Shown: in pieces, positions 17,500-27,307 of the stretch
Layout: every line of letters starts with the position of its first letter
How positions within the stretch are numbered: the stretch's first letter is position 1
Assembly: GCA_903864835.1 (NCBI GenBank)
Contig: CAIPHK010000035.1
Span: 1-40,511, forward strand
Origin: an uncultured bacterium
Lineage (GTDB): Bacteria > Margulisbacteria > Marinamargulisbacteria > SXXA01
Reading direction: 5' to 3'
Length of the DNA: 40,511 nucleotides
Program-made: the position numbers and the translations under genes
Notes under the pieces: model-generated
Told to the model about the DNA's origin: nothing
What the model saw: the letters and a program-made list of their open reading frames with translations, nothing else
Databases searched by the model: none

Positions 17500-18244
17500 C
17501 GACTCTCAAGTCGATATACCGAATTTTTTTATGAGTCTCATCATCGGCGTCTTCCATGCCCACATACCAAAGAAATTGGCGCAGAGCCGACAATTTTGTC
17601 GCGATCCGGGCCTCCGACCCCATGTATACCGGCACATCGTCGTCCTTGATGATCACTATTTCATCAAACGAACACCCTGAAGGGGCCATCACCAAGCCTT
17701 TTAATTCCACACGAAGTGCCTGATCCGGAAAATATTCCCGAATAATCGACACCACCGGAGTCAATGCGTTCAAAAGATAGGGATTAATGGTTTTTTGTGC
17801 AAAATATACGGGATTCACGGCCTCGACAGTAACGATCTCCTTGGGCAACACCGTCTCATCTCCCGAATTCCTGCGCTCCAAGACAGTTCCGTCCCCCGCA
17901 ACAACGACTGGGCCCATGGCCGAATTAAACACGAGCCACGGCTTCTTTTCGACCACCGTCAACTGAATTGCATGGGGCCACTTATAATCAGAAGATACGG
18001 ACTGAACCTTAGGTAGCGTCTGACTAATCCGTCGATTGAGACGTCCCGACAGCGACAAAATTACGGCATTTTTCCCTTGAAACGACCCAATAGCTCGGCG
18101 AATCTCATCTTGTGTCACAAACCGGTTCCCCTGGATCGCCACTGTCTGCAACCCCAAGGTCAACCGATAAATGGCCACAATCGCCCCTCCGATGACCAAC
18201 ATCAACAACACGGACGCAATAATTAGAGCTCGCCATTTTCGCAT
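17468..18244 (-). CDS. ftsQ: Cell division protein FtsQ/DivIB
   Basis: This 258-residue bitopic protein has a short basic cytoplasmic start (MRKWR), one transmembrane helix at about residues 6-28, a POTRA domain (VAIQGNRFVTQDEIRRAI) and a beta domain (VVEKKPWLVFNS). It links the septal ring with peptidoglycan synthesis enzymes. It lies 28 bases after tgt and overlaps ftsA. Confidence 0.85.
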   Translation of the reverse strand: MRKWRALIIASVLLMLVIGGAIVAIYRLTLGLQTVAIQGNRFVTQDEIRRAIGSFQGKNAVILSLSGRLNRRISQTLPKVQSVSSDYKWPHAIQLTVVEKKPWLVFNSAMGPVVVAGDGTVLERRNSGDETVLPKEIVTVEAVNPVYFAQKTINPYLLNALTPVVSIIREYFPDQALRVELKGLVMAPSGCSFDEIVIIKDDDVPVYMGSEARIATKLSALRQFLWYVGMEDADDETHKKIRYIDLRVDGKVLVGYGT

Positions 18245-18272
18245 ACGTTAGATTGTACCGACCCTGACTCCG

Positions 18273-20533
<2,261 letters not shown>

Positions 20534-20795
20534 TTGCCGGCAAATCGGCTCCGCATCGCGAACAAAACATAGAATCGACGACTTCAACCCCATGACGAGC
20601 GCCATAAGATTTCCCGGCCCAACGGAGAAATATCCAGATTGAAATAACCGGAATTAATATAAACGGTAGCACCACCACACCCACGCTTAACAAAAAAGCC
20701 AATGGTGAAGGAATTGAAAATCGGCGAAACCGAGTAAACAAAAATAATGCGACAATAGTTCCAAAAACCAAAAAACTAAGCCACACGACGAATAA

Positions 20796-21233
20796 TTATG
20801 CCGTTGTCGCTACCGGTGTGTTTTTGATCATCCGCACAACCGTACCGCGCCCAGGAACCGACTCAATTTCAGAAAAATCCATCAACGTTCGTATAAAGGT
20901 AAGCCCCAATCCCAATCCAAAAAGCGCATCATTTGCACCGTCTTGTTTAGCAGATACCGCGTTTGCTGGATCAAACCCTTTGCCGGAATCCTTAACGACG
21001 ACTTCTAGCTTTTCCGCATGCAACGTAAATGCAATATCAATGGTACCCGCCCCGCCGCCATACGCATGTTGAACCGCATTGGTACACGCCTCTGACACCG
21101 CAACTTTGATGTCTTCAATTTCATCAATCGAAAAATTCATTCGGGATGCAATTCCAGACACCGCAAGGCGTACCACTCCGACAAAATCGGATTGGGCTGG
21201 TATTTGAATGTTAACGGTGGGGGATTGACTCAT
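20796..21233 (-). CDS. rsbW: RsbW/SpoIIAB-type anti-sigma factor kinase
   Basis: The 145-residue GHKL ATPase has the N-box EACTNAVQHAYGG with the Mg-binding Asn, the G1 box VKDSGKGFDP and a G2-like GLGLGLTFI. Proteins of this family bind a sigma factor or phosphorylate a partner STAS protein. It follows the STAS gene by 12 bases. No sigma factor or PP2C phosphatase gene is present in the window, so its target is elsewhere. Confidence 0.85.
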   Translation of the reverse strand: MSQSPTVNIQIPAQSDFVGVVRLAVSGIASRMNFSIDEIEDIKVAVSEACTNAVQHAYGGGAGTIDIAFTLHAEKLEVVVKDSGKGFDPANAVSAKQDGANDALFGLGLGLTFIRTLMDFSEIESVPGRGTVVRMIKNTPVATTA

Positions 21234-21245
21234 CGGGAACTCTCC

Positions 21246-21590
21246 TTAGGCCAATAATGCCTTCGATTCTTCCTCAAACAAATTGATATTTTTTGAACTC
21301 AAACCCGATATTTCAAATACTTTTCGGACCTGAGGTCGACTACAAATCACATTAAGCTGACCTTCTGACTTGGACAAAGAACGCGCCGAATGGGCAATTG
21401 TTCCAAGCCCAGTAGAATCGATGTAATGAACATTTTGCAAATCTAAAACGACTTTAATTTTACCGGAATCCACCACTTCAGTAAGCACCTTATGGAGCTT
21501 GGGACAGGTGTAAACATCAATCTCCCCAGAAACACGAACTACGGGGACAACCCCGTCATTTTCTACAGCAACTGAAAATTCGATGACCAT
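21246..21590 (-). CDS. rsbV: STAS-domain anti-anti-sigma factor (RsbV/SpoIIAA-like)
   Basis: About 114 residues with the STAS fold. VHYIDSTGLGTIAHSARSL carries the conserved DST(G) loop whose Ser/Thr is the phosphorylation site for the RsbW-type kinase. I start at ATG 21590, which follows GGAGG by 11 bases; GTG 21611 would place that site inside the gene. It leads the operon that continues through rsbW to ftsA. Confidence 0.85.
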   Translation of the reverse strand: MVIEFSVAVENDGVVPVVRVSGEIDVYTCPKLHKVLTEVVDSGKIKVVLDLQNVHYIDSTGLGTIAHSARSLSKSEGQLNVICSRPQVRKVFEISGLSSKNINLFEEESKALLA

Positions 21591-21632
21591 CGTGAATTGT
21601 TCCTCCAACACCTAAATCTGAAGCAAGTCATG

Positions 21633-21662
21633 AGTATACCCGAATCTAGACTCTGTGATCAA
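21633..21662 (-). promoter_or_regulatory. Predicted sigma-70-type promoter of the rsbV-to-ftsA operon
   Basis: On the minus strand, TTGATC (21657-21662) and TATACT (21633-21638) are separated by 18 bases, a good housekeeping-type promoter about 40 bases before rsbV. Prediction only. Confidence 0.5.
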
Positions 21663-21703
21663 ACTCCAAATGGATCAGCCCCTTACTCTCTGTACAAATG
21701 TTA

Positions 21704-21712
21704 TGCTATAAC
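21704..21712 (+). promoter_or_regulatory. Extended -10 promoter of the MerR-DegV gene
   Basis: TGCTATAAC is a near-perfect extended -10 element about 70 bases before ATG 21784. It lies in the divergent region shared with the rsbV promoter, where a MerR-type regulator could control itself. Prediction only. Confidence 0.45.
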
Positions 21713-21783
21713 ACGAGCTCAAACGCCCTCAAGTGTACCTAACACCAATGCCTTCTTATTTCGAGAAACAAGCGAGGATCCCC

Positions 21784-22899
21784 ATGGCAATCAACAAAGA
21801 ACGAAAACTCTATAAAATCGGCCAATTGACCCGACTATTAGGCATCACCTCCCGGACCCTCCGATACTATGATCAAACTGGAATTCTTCCTCACGTTAAA
21901 CGGAGCACTGGGGGGATGCGCCTATTTGACGACGAAGATTTGGACATCATCAAGCGCGTTCGACGGATTCAAAACGACGAAAAAATATCGTTAGAGGAAA
22001 TTCGAAATCGCATGTACGGCAGTCCTACCACCACCAAAACAGCCATCGTCATTACCGACGGCGGGGCATCCATTCCCACCGAATTGCTCCCCAACCTTCC
22101 GATACAAATTATTCCGGTTCAGATTCAAGCTGGCGCGGTCCCATTCAATCGGGCCGAACAGTCCCTGGATGAATTTTGGGCCGGTTGCCGCACCGCAACC
22201 CAACAACCCGTCGTTCATTCCCCAACTGTCGATACATTTACAACGGCGTACAAAGCCTGCGCCGACGCGGGATATACCCAAATCTACTCAATCCATACAT
22301 CCTCTCTTTTTTCCGATGCATATGAAAACGCAAAAAAAGCGGCCGGTCTCATCTCGAACCAAGTCACGATTACAGTCTTCGATTCAAAATCAATCGGCAG
22401 CGGACTCGGATTATTGGTCAGCCAAATTGCCGAAGCAATTACCAATGAAGAACCTACGGAGCAAATTAATTCGCTCATAACCAAGCAAATCCCCATGACC
22501 CATCTCCTATGCATGGCAGACTCTGCTGAAGATTTAGCAATCGGCACCCGGATACCCGCCCAACACTCCCCCGGCGCGGGCTTGTTAGAAAAGATGTTCA
22601 AATTCAAACCCATCTTCACGATCCAACATCGTACCGGCGAAATGGAGATACTGGATTGCTGCAAAACCAAAGAGGCCGGCATTGAGATGATGATGGAGTC
22701 CTTGGCCATGGAGATTTCGGCCAGAGGGAAATACATCAATCGCATCATGGTGGGCTACACTTACATGTATGGAGAAGCCATGAACCTTGCGAACCAAATC
22801 AAAATTGAATACCCCAACGTCCCGATATTTGTACAAGAAGACACCGGTGTTTTTTCAGTATTCGCAGGGCCCCGAACCGTGACTCTATCCGTCGCTTAA
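21784..22899 (+). CDS. MerR-type DNA-binding domain fused to a DegV fatty-acid-binding domain
   Basis: The 371-residue protein starts at ATG 21784 with GAGGAT just upstream. Residues 9-75 form a MerR winged helix (KLYKIGQLTRLLGITSRTLR...YYDQTGILP). From about residue 82 a complete DegV/EDD domain follows: VITDGGASIP, VVHSPTVDTF, IHTSSLFSDAYENAKKAA and GLLEKMFKFKPIF. DegV (FakB) proteins bind one fatty acid, and MerR proteins are effector-controlled activators or repressors. The fusion therefore looks like a lipid-responsive regulator. DegV proteins are normally stand-alone, and a FakA kinase gene is not present here. Confidence 0.8.
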   Translation: MAINKERKLYKIGQLTRLLGITSRTLRYYDQTGILPHVKRSTGGMRLFDDEDLDIIKRVRRIQNDEKISLEEIRNRMYGSPTTTKTAIVITDGGASIPTELLPNLPIQIIPVQIQAGAVPFNRAEQSLDEFWAGCRTATQQPVVHSPTVDTFTTAYKACADAGYTQIYSIHTSSLFSDAYENAKKAAGLISNQVTITVFDSKSIGSGLGLLVSQIAEAITNEEPTEQINSLITKQIPMTHLLCMADSAEDLAIGTRIPAQHSPGAGLLEKMFKFKPIFTIQHRTGEMEILDCCKTKEAGIEMMMESLAMEISARGKYINRIMVGYTYMYGEAMNLANQIKIEYPNVPIFVQEDTGVFSVFAGPRTVTLSVA

Positions 22900-22917
22900 C
22901 CCAGGAAGTATTCAAGA

Positions 22918-23415
22918 ATGAACCCGATAGACACCCAAGTTCTCGCCTTAGTTTCCGCCAACGCACGAATGTCCGCTGACGACATTGCCGACCAACTGCA
23001 AATTTCGGCAAATCAAGTTGAAACCATCCTAAAAAATCTCGAAACCCAAGGGGTTATTGTTCAATACACCACCGTCGTCGATGAGAAAAAACTCCCCCAA
23101 CGCAGTGGCAAAATCAAAGCCCTCATCGAAGTCAGCGTTCGCCCCGAAAAACGAACCGGTTTTGAAGCAATCGCTAGAAAAATCGCCCAGTTTACCAATG
23201 TCGTGGATCACTATCTCGTCTCTGGCGGATACGATTTCTTGGTCATCGTTGAAGGGGATTCTCTAGAGGAAATCTCCTCATTTGTGTCCGATAAATTGGC
23301 CTCCATCGACAACGTTCGCAGCACGGCCACCCACTTCATCATGAAAAAGTATAAAGAAAAGGGTATTTTAATCGGCCAACAGCCCAAAGAAGAACGATTG
23401 GCAGTCTCCCCTTAA
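22918..23415 (+). CDS. Lrp/AsnC-family transcriptional regulator
   Basis: The 165-residue protein has an N-terminal helix-turn-helix (MSADDIADQLQISANQVE, about 19-36) and a C-terminal RAM ligand-binding domain (GFEAIARKIAQF, VSGGYDFLVIVEGDSLEEI). AGGAAG precedes the ATG. The following aminotransferase gene starts 6 bases after its stop. This pairing also occurs in Bacillus subtilis alaR-alaT, so it probably senses an amino acid and controls its partner. Confidence 0.85.
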   Translation: MNPIDTQVLALVSANARMSADDIADQLQISANQVETILKNLETQGVIVQYTTVVDEKKLPQRSGKIKALIEVSVRPEKRTGFEAIARKIAQFTNVVDHYLVSGGYDFLVIVEGDSLEEISSFVSDKLASIDNVRSTATHFIMKKYKEKGILIGQQPKEERLAVSP

Positions 23416-23421
23416 CCCCCT

Positions 23422-24579
23422 ATGAAATCCGATTTTTCTCACATCCTCGATACGATACCGCCCTCCGGAATTCGAAAGTTTTTCGATCTGGTGATTGGCG
23501 CCCAAGATGTGATTTCACTGGGAGTCGGAGAACCGGATTTTCGAACCCCCTGGGCCATTCGAGAAGACGCGATTTTCTCACTAGAACAAGGCAAGACATC
23601 GTATACGTCGAACAGTGGGTTGTTGGAATGTCGAGAAGCCATTGTCGATTATCTTGCACGGCGGTTCCAGGCACATTATGACCCAAAAACAGAGATTCTC
23701 CTCACATTCGGTGTATCTGAGGCCGTTGATATTGTCCTTAGAAGTATCCTCAACCCTGGCGACGAAGTCATTGTGCCGGAACCCAGCTATGTGTGCTACA
23801 CCCCATTGGTCCAGCTTGCCGGAGGAAAAGTCGTCCCACTGAATACTTCGGACACCCAATTTATTCCAGATCCCGACCAAATTGCCCGCGCCATTACCCA
23901 CAAAACCAAAGCAATTATTCTATGCAGCCCCAGCAATCCAACCGGGCGAACGATTCCCAAAGACACCCTGATTCAAATCGGAAAACTGGCCAGAGAACAC
24001 GATTTCTGGATTATTACTGACGAAGTATACGCAGAGCTCACCTATGACGAGTCGTTTCAGTCGGTCGCGGCGCTCCCTAATCTCAAACCATCCACCATAT
24101 TATTGAACGGATTTTCTAAGGCATTCGCCATGACGGGGTGGCGGCTTGGGTATGTATGTGGACCACCCGAACTCATTTCCCGCGCCACCAAAATCCATCA
24201 ATACAGTGCGTTATGTGCACCGATAACGGCGCAATACGCCGCCATAGAAGCCGTCAAAAACTGTGCAAAAGACGTGCAAGACATGCGAGAATCTTACAAA
24301 GGCCGCCGCAATTTATTTGTAAAACGTCTGAATGAAATCGGGCTGCCGACCCTACTGCCGGAAGGTGCCTTTTATTGCTTTCCAGATATTCGCCAAACCG
24401 GTCTATCATCGGAAGAATTCGCGCTGCGCCTTCTTAAAGAACAACGGGTTGCCGTGGTGCCTGGCCACGTTTTTGGCCTCGGCGGCGAAGGCCATATTCG
24501 ATGCTGCTATGCCACCAGCCTTGAAGAACTCAAAGAAGCGCTCTCTCGAATTAAAAAATTCATGAGGAGCCTCAAATAA
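23422..24579 (+). CDS. PLP-dependent aminotransferase, class I/II (alanine/aspartate aminotransferase-like)
   Basis: The 385-residue fold-type I enzyme has the PLP lysine K233 in NGFSKAFAMTGWRLGY, N172 in SNPTG, D200 and Y203 in ITDEVYAEL, and R241. ISLGVGEPDF and TSNSGLLECREAI are subgroup motifs. Substrate is uncertain; the Lrp-type partner resembles the alaR-alaT pair, which favours alanine transamination. No ribosome-binding site stands before the ATG, so translation is probably coupled to the upstream gene. Confidence 0.88.
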   Translation: MKSDFSHILDTIPPSGIRKFFDLVIGAQDVISLGVGEPDFRTPWAIREDAIFSLEQGKTSYTSNSGLLECREAIVDYLARRFQAHYDPKTEILLTFGVSEAVDIVLRSILNPGDEVIVPEPSYVCYTPLVQLAGGKVVPLNTSDTQFIPDPDQIARAITHKTKAIILCSPSNPTGRTIPKDTLIQIGKLAREHDFWIITDEVYAELTYDESFQSVAALPNLKPSTILLNGFSKAFAMTGWRLGYVCGPPELISRATKIHQYSALCAPITAQYAAIEAVKNCAKDVQDMRESYKGRRNLFVKRLNEIGLPTLLPEGAFYCFPDIRQTGLSSEEFALRLLKEQRVAVVPGHVFGLGGEGHIRCCYATSLEELKEALSRIKKFMRSLK

Positions 24580-25046
24580 ACTACGTCGACATCGGCCTAA
24601 TCACGATCATTGGATATAACGCGTTAACGGGGTTTAAACGCGGATTGGTACGACTGGTCATGGATATACTGGCTTTTGCCGCAGCAATCAGTTTAACCAG
24701 CAAATACGGGCATATCGCGGCCACATGGATCGAAACCACGTTCAAACAACATCCCCCCACGTCCACCCTTATTGGATATATAGGGGTTTGGCTCGGAATT
24801 TTTGGAATTTTATCGCTCGTCGGAATGTCGCTTAGCGCAATGCTTCCGGCCATTGGTCTTGGAACAGTTAATCGGATGGGTGGCGTCGTCGGCGGGACGC
24901 TCAAGGGAATGCTTATCTGCATCCCCATCCTCATGCCGATTCAATTTTTCAAACCGGACTTGCTCACGACATCGATCATCGCACCGGCGATGGCCCCTGC
25001 AGTAACCAAACTCGGGGCGTTACTGTTCCCTGCCCCGCCTACTTAA
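24576..25046 (+). CDS. cvpA: CvpA-family membrane protein with apparent AUA start
   Basis: About 156 residues with four hydrophobic segments, as in colicin V production protein family members, linked to envelope maintenance. From 24576 the frame reads (M)NYVDIGLITIIGYNALTGF, then KRGLVRLVMDIL, a typical CvpA N-terminus with the conserved GFxRG motif. The codon at 24576 is ATA, 6 bases after GAGGAG (24564-24569). No ATG, GTG or TTG precedes TTG 24645, which would remove the first helix and GFKRG. The start overlaps the aminotransferase stop. The 3' end overlaps convergent holA by 8 bases. Confidence 0.75.
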   Translation: MNYVDIGLITIIGYNALTGFKRGLVRLVMDILAFAAAISLTSKYGHIAATWIETTFKQHPPTSTLIGYIGVWLGIFGILSLVGMSLSAMLPAIGLGTVNRMGGVVGGTLKGMLICIPILMPIQFFKPDLLTTSIIAPAMAPAVTKLGALLFPAPPT

Positions 25047-25989
25047 GCGCCCCCGCAATCAAAGGGACCATGCCAGACTCTGCCATTTGACCCGATTTAA
25101 ACGCCAAATCCAACGCATGTAACCGTACCAACATTCCCGACAATCGCTCCACTGTGTGATGTTTTTTTAGTTCCGCGGCACCTTTTTGAATCGAATACGG
25201 ATGACGCTCCAATACCGTTCCGATATCTTGAAAGGGTTTGCCCTGTCGCATCATTTCTAGAGTGACCAAACACTGATGCAGCGTCGCCGCCACGATCCCC
25301 AAAATTTTAACAGAATCCTCTCCATCCTCCGCCAACGCTCCCAATTCTTTTACCACCACGGGATGGGAATTGGCCCGCAACGCCTCTGTCAGCCGAAAAA
25401 TCGACCCCGATCGGGCGCCTAATACGGCCATCACCGTCGACACATCGATTTTGGAAGAATCCCCAGCGTACACAGCCAAGGTGTTGACCAACTGATCCAA
25501 AACACCGGTTTCAAACCCCACGGTATCGAGCATTAGATCAATGCCGTCTGGCGACACGACGATACCCTTCGAGCGCACCCTCTCACTGAGCAATTCCCGA
25601 ACTTTACCGGACTCCCATTCTTTGAACGAAGTGAACTCATGAACCGTCGCTAATTTTTTAAGAAGTTGAGCCCCCTTGGTTCGGCCATCTACCGACTTCG
25701 ATGATACCAAGAGCAAATAATGTCCATCGGGAATCGCCGCGAGAGTCGACTCAATAAATCGAATCGACTCAGGTGCAGAGGGGCTCGTCAAGAATTGGGG
25801 ATCTTTCGAAACAATCAACTTAATCCCACCCAGTAACGACACGCCCAAGACCGATTGAACCACCGCGCTGTTGGAGGCGCCATCAGGCAACCGATCGACC
25901 GTTTCAACCTTGAGTCGTTGCGGCAACACCCGAATCATTTCCGCCACCCGAAACGAATCGTCCCCAAACACCCAGGTCACCGCCGACAT
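25039..25989 (-). CDS. holA: DNA polymerase III subunit delta
   Basis: The 316-residue protein has the weakly conserved HolA layout: an N-terminal RecA-like domain (WVFGDDSFRVAEMI, HYLLLVSSKSVDGRTKGAQLLKKL), a small lid region and a C-terminal helical collar (KILGIVAATLHQCLVTLEMM). It is the clamp-loader subunit that opens the beta clamp. Its ATG lies 2 bases after the tyrS stop, so the two are co-translated. Confidence 0.85.
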   Translation of the reverse strand: MSAVTWVFGDDSFRVAEMIRVLPQRLKVETVDRLPDGASNSAVVQSVLGVSLLGGIKLIVSKDPQFLTSPSAPESIRFIESTLAAIPDGHYLLLVSSKSVDGRTKGAQLLKKLATVHEFTSFKEWESGKVRELLSERVRSKGIVVSPDGIDLMLDTVGFETGVLDQLVNTLAVYAGDSSKIDVSTVMAVLGARSGSIFRLTEALRANSHPVVVKELGALAEDGEDSVKILGIVAATLHQCLVTLEMMRQGKPFQDIGTVLERHPYSIQKGAAELKKHHTVERLSGMLVRLHALDLAFKSGQMAESGMVPLIAGALK

Positions 25990-25991
25990 TT

Positions 25992-27179
25992 CTATCCCAC
26001 CACGGTTTTGTAAAACCGGCGTTTCCCTACCCGAATCACCGCGCCATCAACGGCAGCCATCACAAAAAAAGAATCGGTAATCGCGTGGCCATCCATCGAT
26101 ACCGCCCCCTGTTGAACCAATCGTACAAATTCCTTTTTTGACGTCACCGCTCCCACATTAACCAACAAATCGGATAATCGATCGCCCTCAGCGACCCGAA
26201 GCGCCGGTATGTCTGTGGGAACTTCCCCTCGACTAAAGATCCGATTAAATTCATCCCGCGCCGACTCCGCTTCAGCGACCGAATGGAAATCGCCCACAAT
26301 ATGCATCGCCATCGCTTCCTTCAGACTCTTTGGGTTGACTGTCCCCGCCCGAAGTTGCGCAGTTATGGCCTCAATTTCTGCATTGGATACCTCGGTTAAG
26401 AGTGAATAGTACCGGGGAATCAATTCATCGGGAATCGACAACAATTTCCCGTACATAGCATCCGGTGCATCCAGAATCGCCACGTGATTCCCCAATGATT
26501 TACTCATTTTATGGACCCCATCTAACCCCTCCAATATCGGGGTCATCAGGACACTCTGCTGGGCCATGCCGCTTTCACGCTGTAAATGACGTCCCATTAA
26601 CAGATTAAACTTCTGGTCCGTCCCCCCAATTTCAACATCGGACTTCAAAATCACCGAATCATAGCCCTGAAGCAACGGGTACAAAAATTCATGAATACTA
26701 ATCGCCACGTTTGCCGAAAATCGTTTTTGGAAATCGTCTCGTTCCATCATTCGTGCCACGGTATATTTTGCGGCCAACTGAATCAAATCCCTTGAGGACA
26801 ACCCGTCCAACCATTGGGAATTAAACACAATTTCTGTACGATCCGCCCGCAATATCTTCATCACCTGAGTTTGGTAGGTCACCGCATTATGAGCCACTTG
26901 TTCCCGGGTCAAAATCGGACGAGTCTCCGACTTCCCCGTGGGGTCGCCAATCATCGCAGTGTAATCCCCTACCAAAAATTGCACCGTATGACCCATATCT
27001 TGCAACCGCCTCAACACCTTCAACACCACCGCATGCCCCAGATGCAAATCGGGCGCAGAGGGATCCGCCCCAAATTTGATTTTTAGCGGCTTTTCAGCAC
27101 GAATTAGAGTTTCTATAGATAGTTCGGGAATGGCTTCCGCCACCGACCGACGAAGCGCCTCAATAAGCTCATTTGTCAT
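25992..27179 (-). CDS. tyrS: Tyrosyl-tRNA synthetase
   Basis: This 395-residue class I synthetase has HLGH at 46-49, KMSKS at 224-228, and a C-terminal S4 RNA-binding domain (about 335-395, DLLVNVGAVTSKKEFVRLVQQGAVSMDG). The motif spacing fits the TyrZ-like subfamily. ATG 27179 is chosen because the longer frame to 27233 adds a non-homologous 18 residues. No ribosome-binding site precedes it. Confidence 0.93.
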   Translation of the reverse strand: MTNELIEALRRSVAEAIPELSIETLIRAEKPLKIKFGADPSAPDLHLGHAVVLKVLRRLQDMGHTVQFLVGDYTAMIGDPTGKSETRPILTREQVAHNAVTYQTQVMKILRADRTEIVFNSQWLDGLSSRDLIQLAAKYTVARMMERDDFQKRFSANVAISIHEFLYPLLQGYDSVILKSDVEIGGTDQKFNLLMGRHLQRESGMAQQSVLMTPILEGLDGVHKMSKSLGNHVAILDAPDAMYGKLLSIPDELIPRYYSLLTEVSNAEIEAITAQLRAGTVNPKSLKEAMAMHIVGDFHSVAEAESARDEFNRIFSRGEVPTDIPALRVAEGDRLSDLLVNVGAVTSKKEFVRLVQQGAVSMDGHAITDSFFVMAAVDGAVIRVGKRRFYKTVVG

Positions 27180-27258
27180 GACGAGGTATGGTAACTTCGG
27201 AAAATGTCCGTGTCTACCAACGCACCCTCCCAACCTAATTTTGCATTTTGTGACTTGG

Positions 27259-27267
27259 TGCTATAGT
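27259..27267 (+). promoter_or_regulatory. Extended -10 promoter of the PBP gene
   Basis: TGCTATAGT is an extended -10 element. TTGCAT at 27241-27246 may be its -35 (15 bases apart). The predicted transcription start (about 27274) lies downstream of GTG 27266, which argues against that GTG as the translation start. Confidence 0.5.
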
Positions 27268-27307
27268 GAACTCAAATCAGTTCAATTTTAACTTCAGGAG
27301 TACCCGT

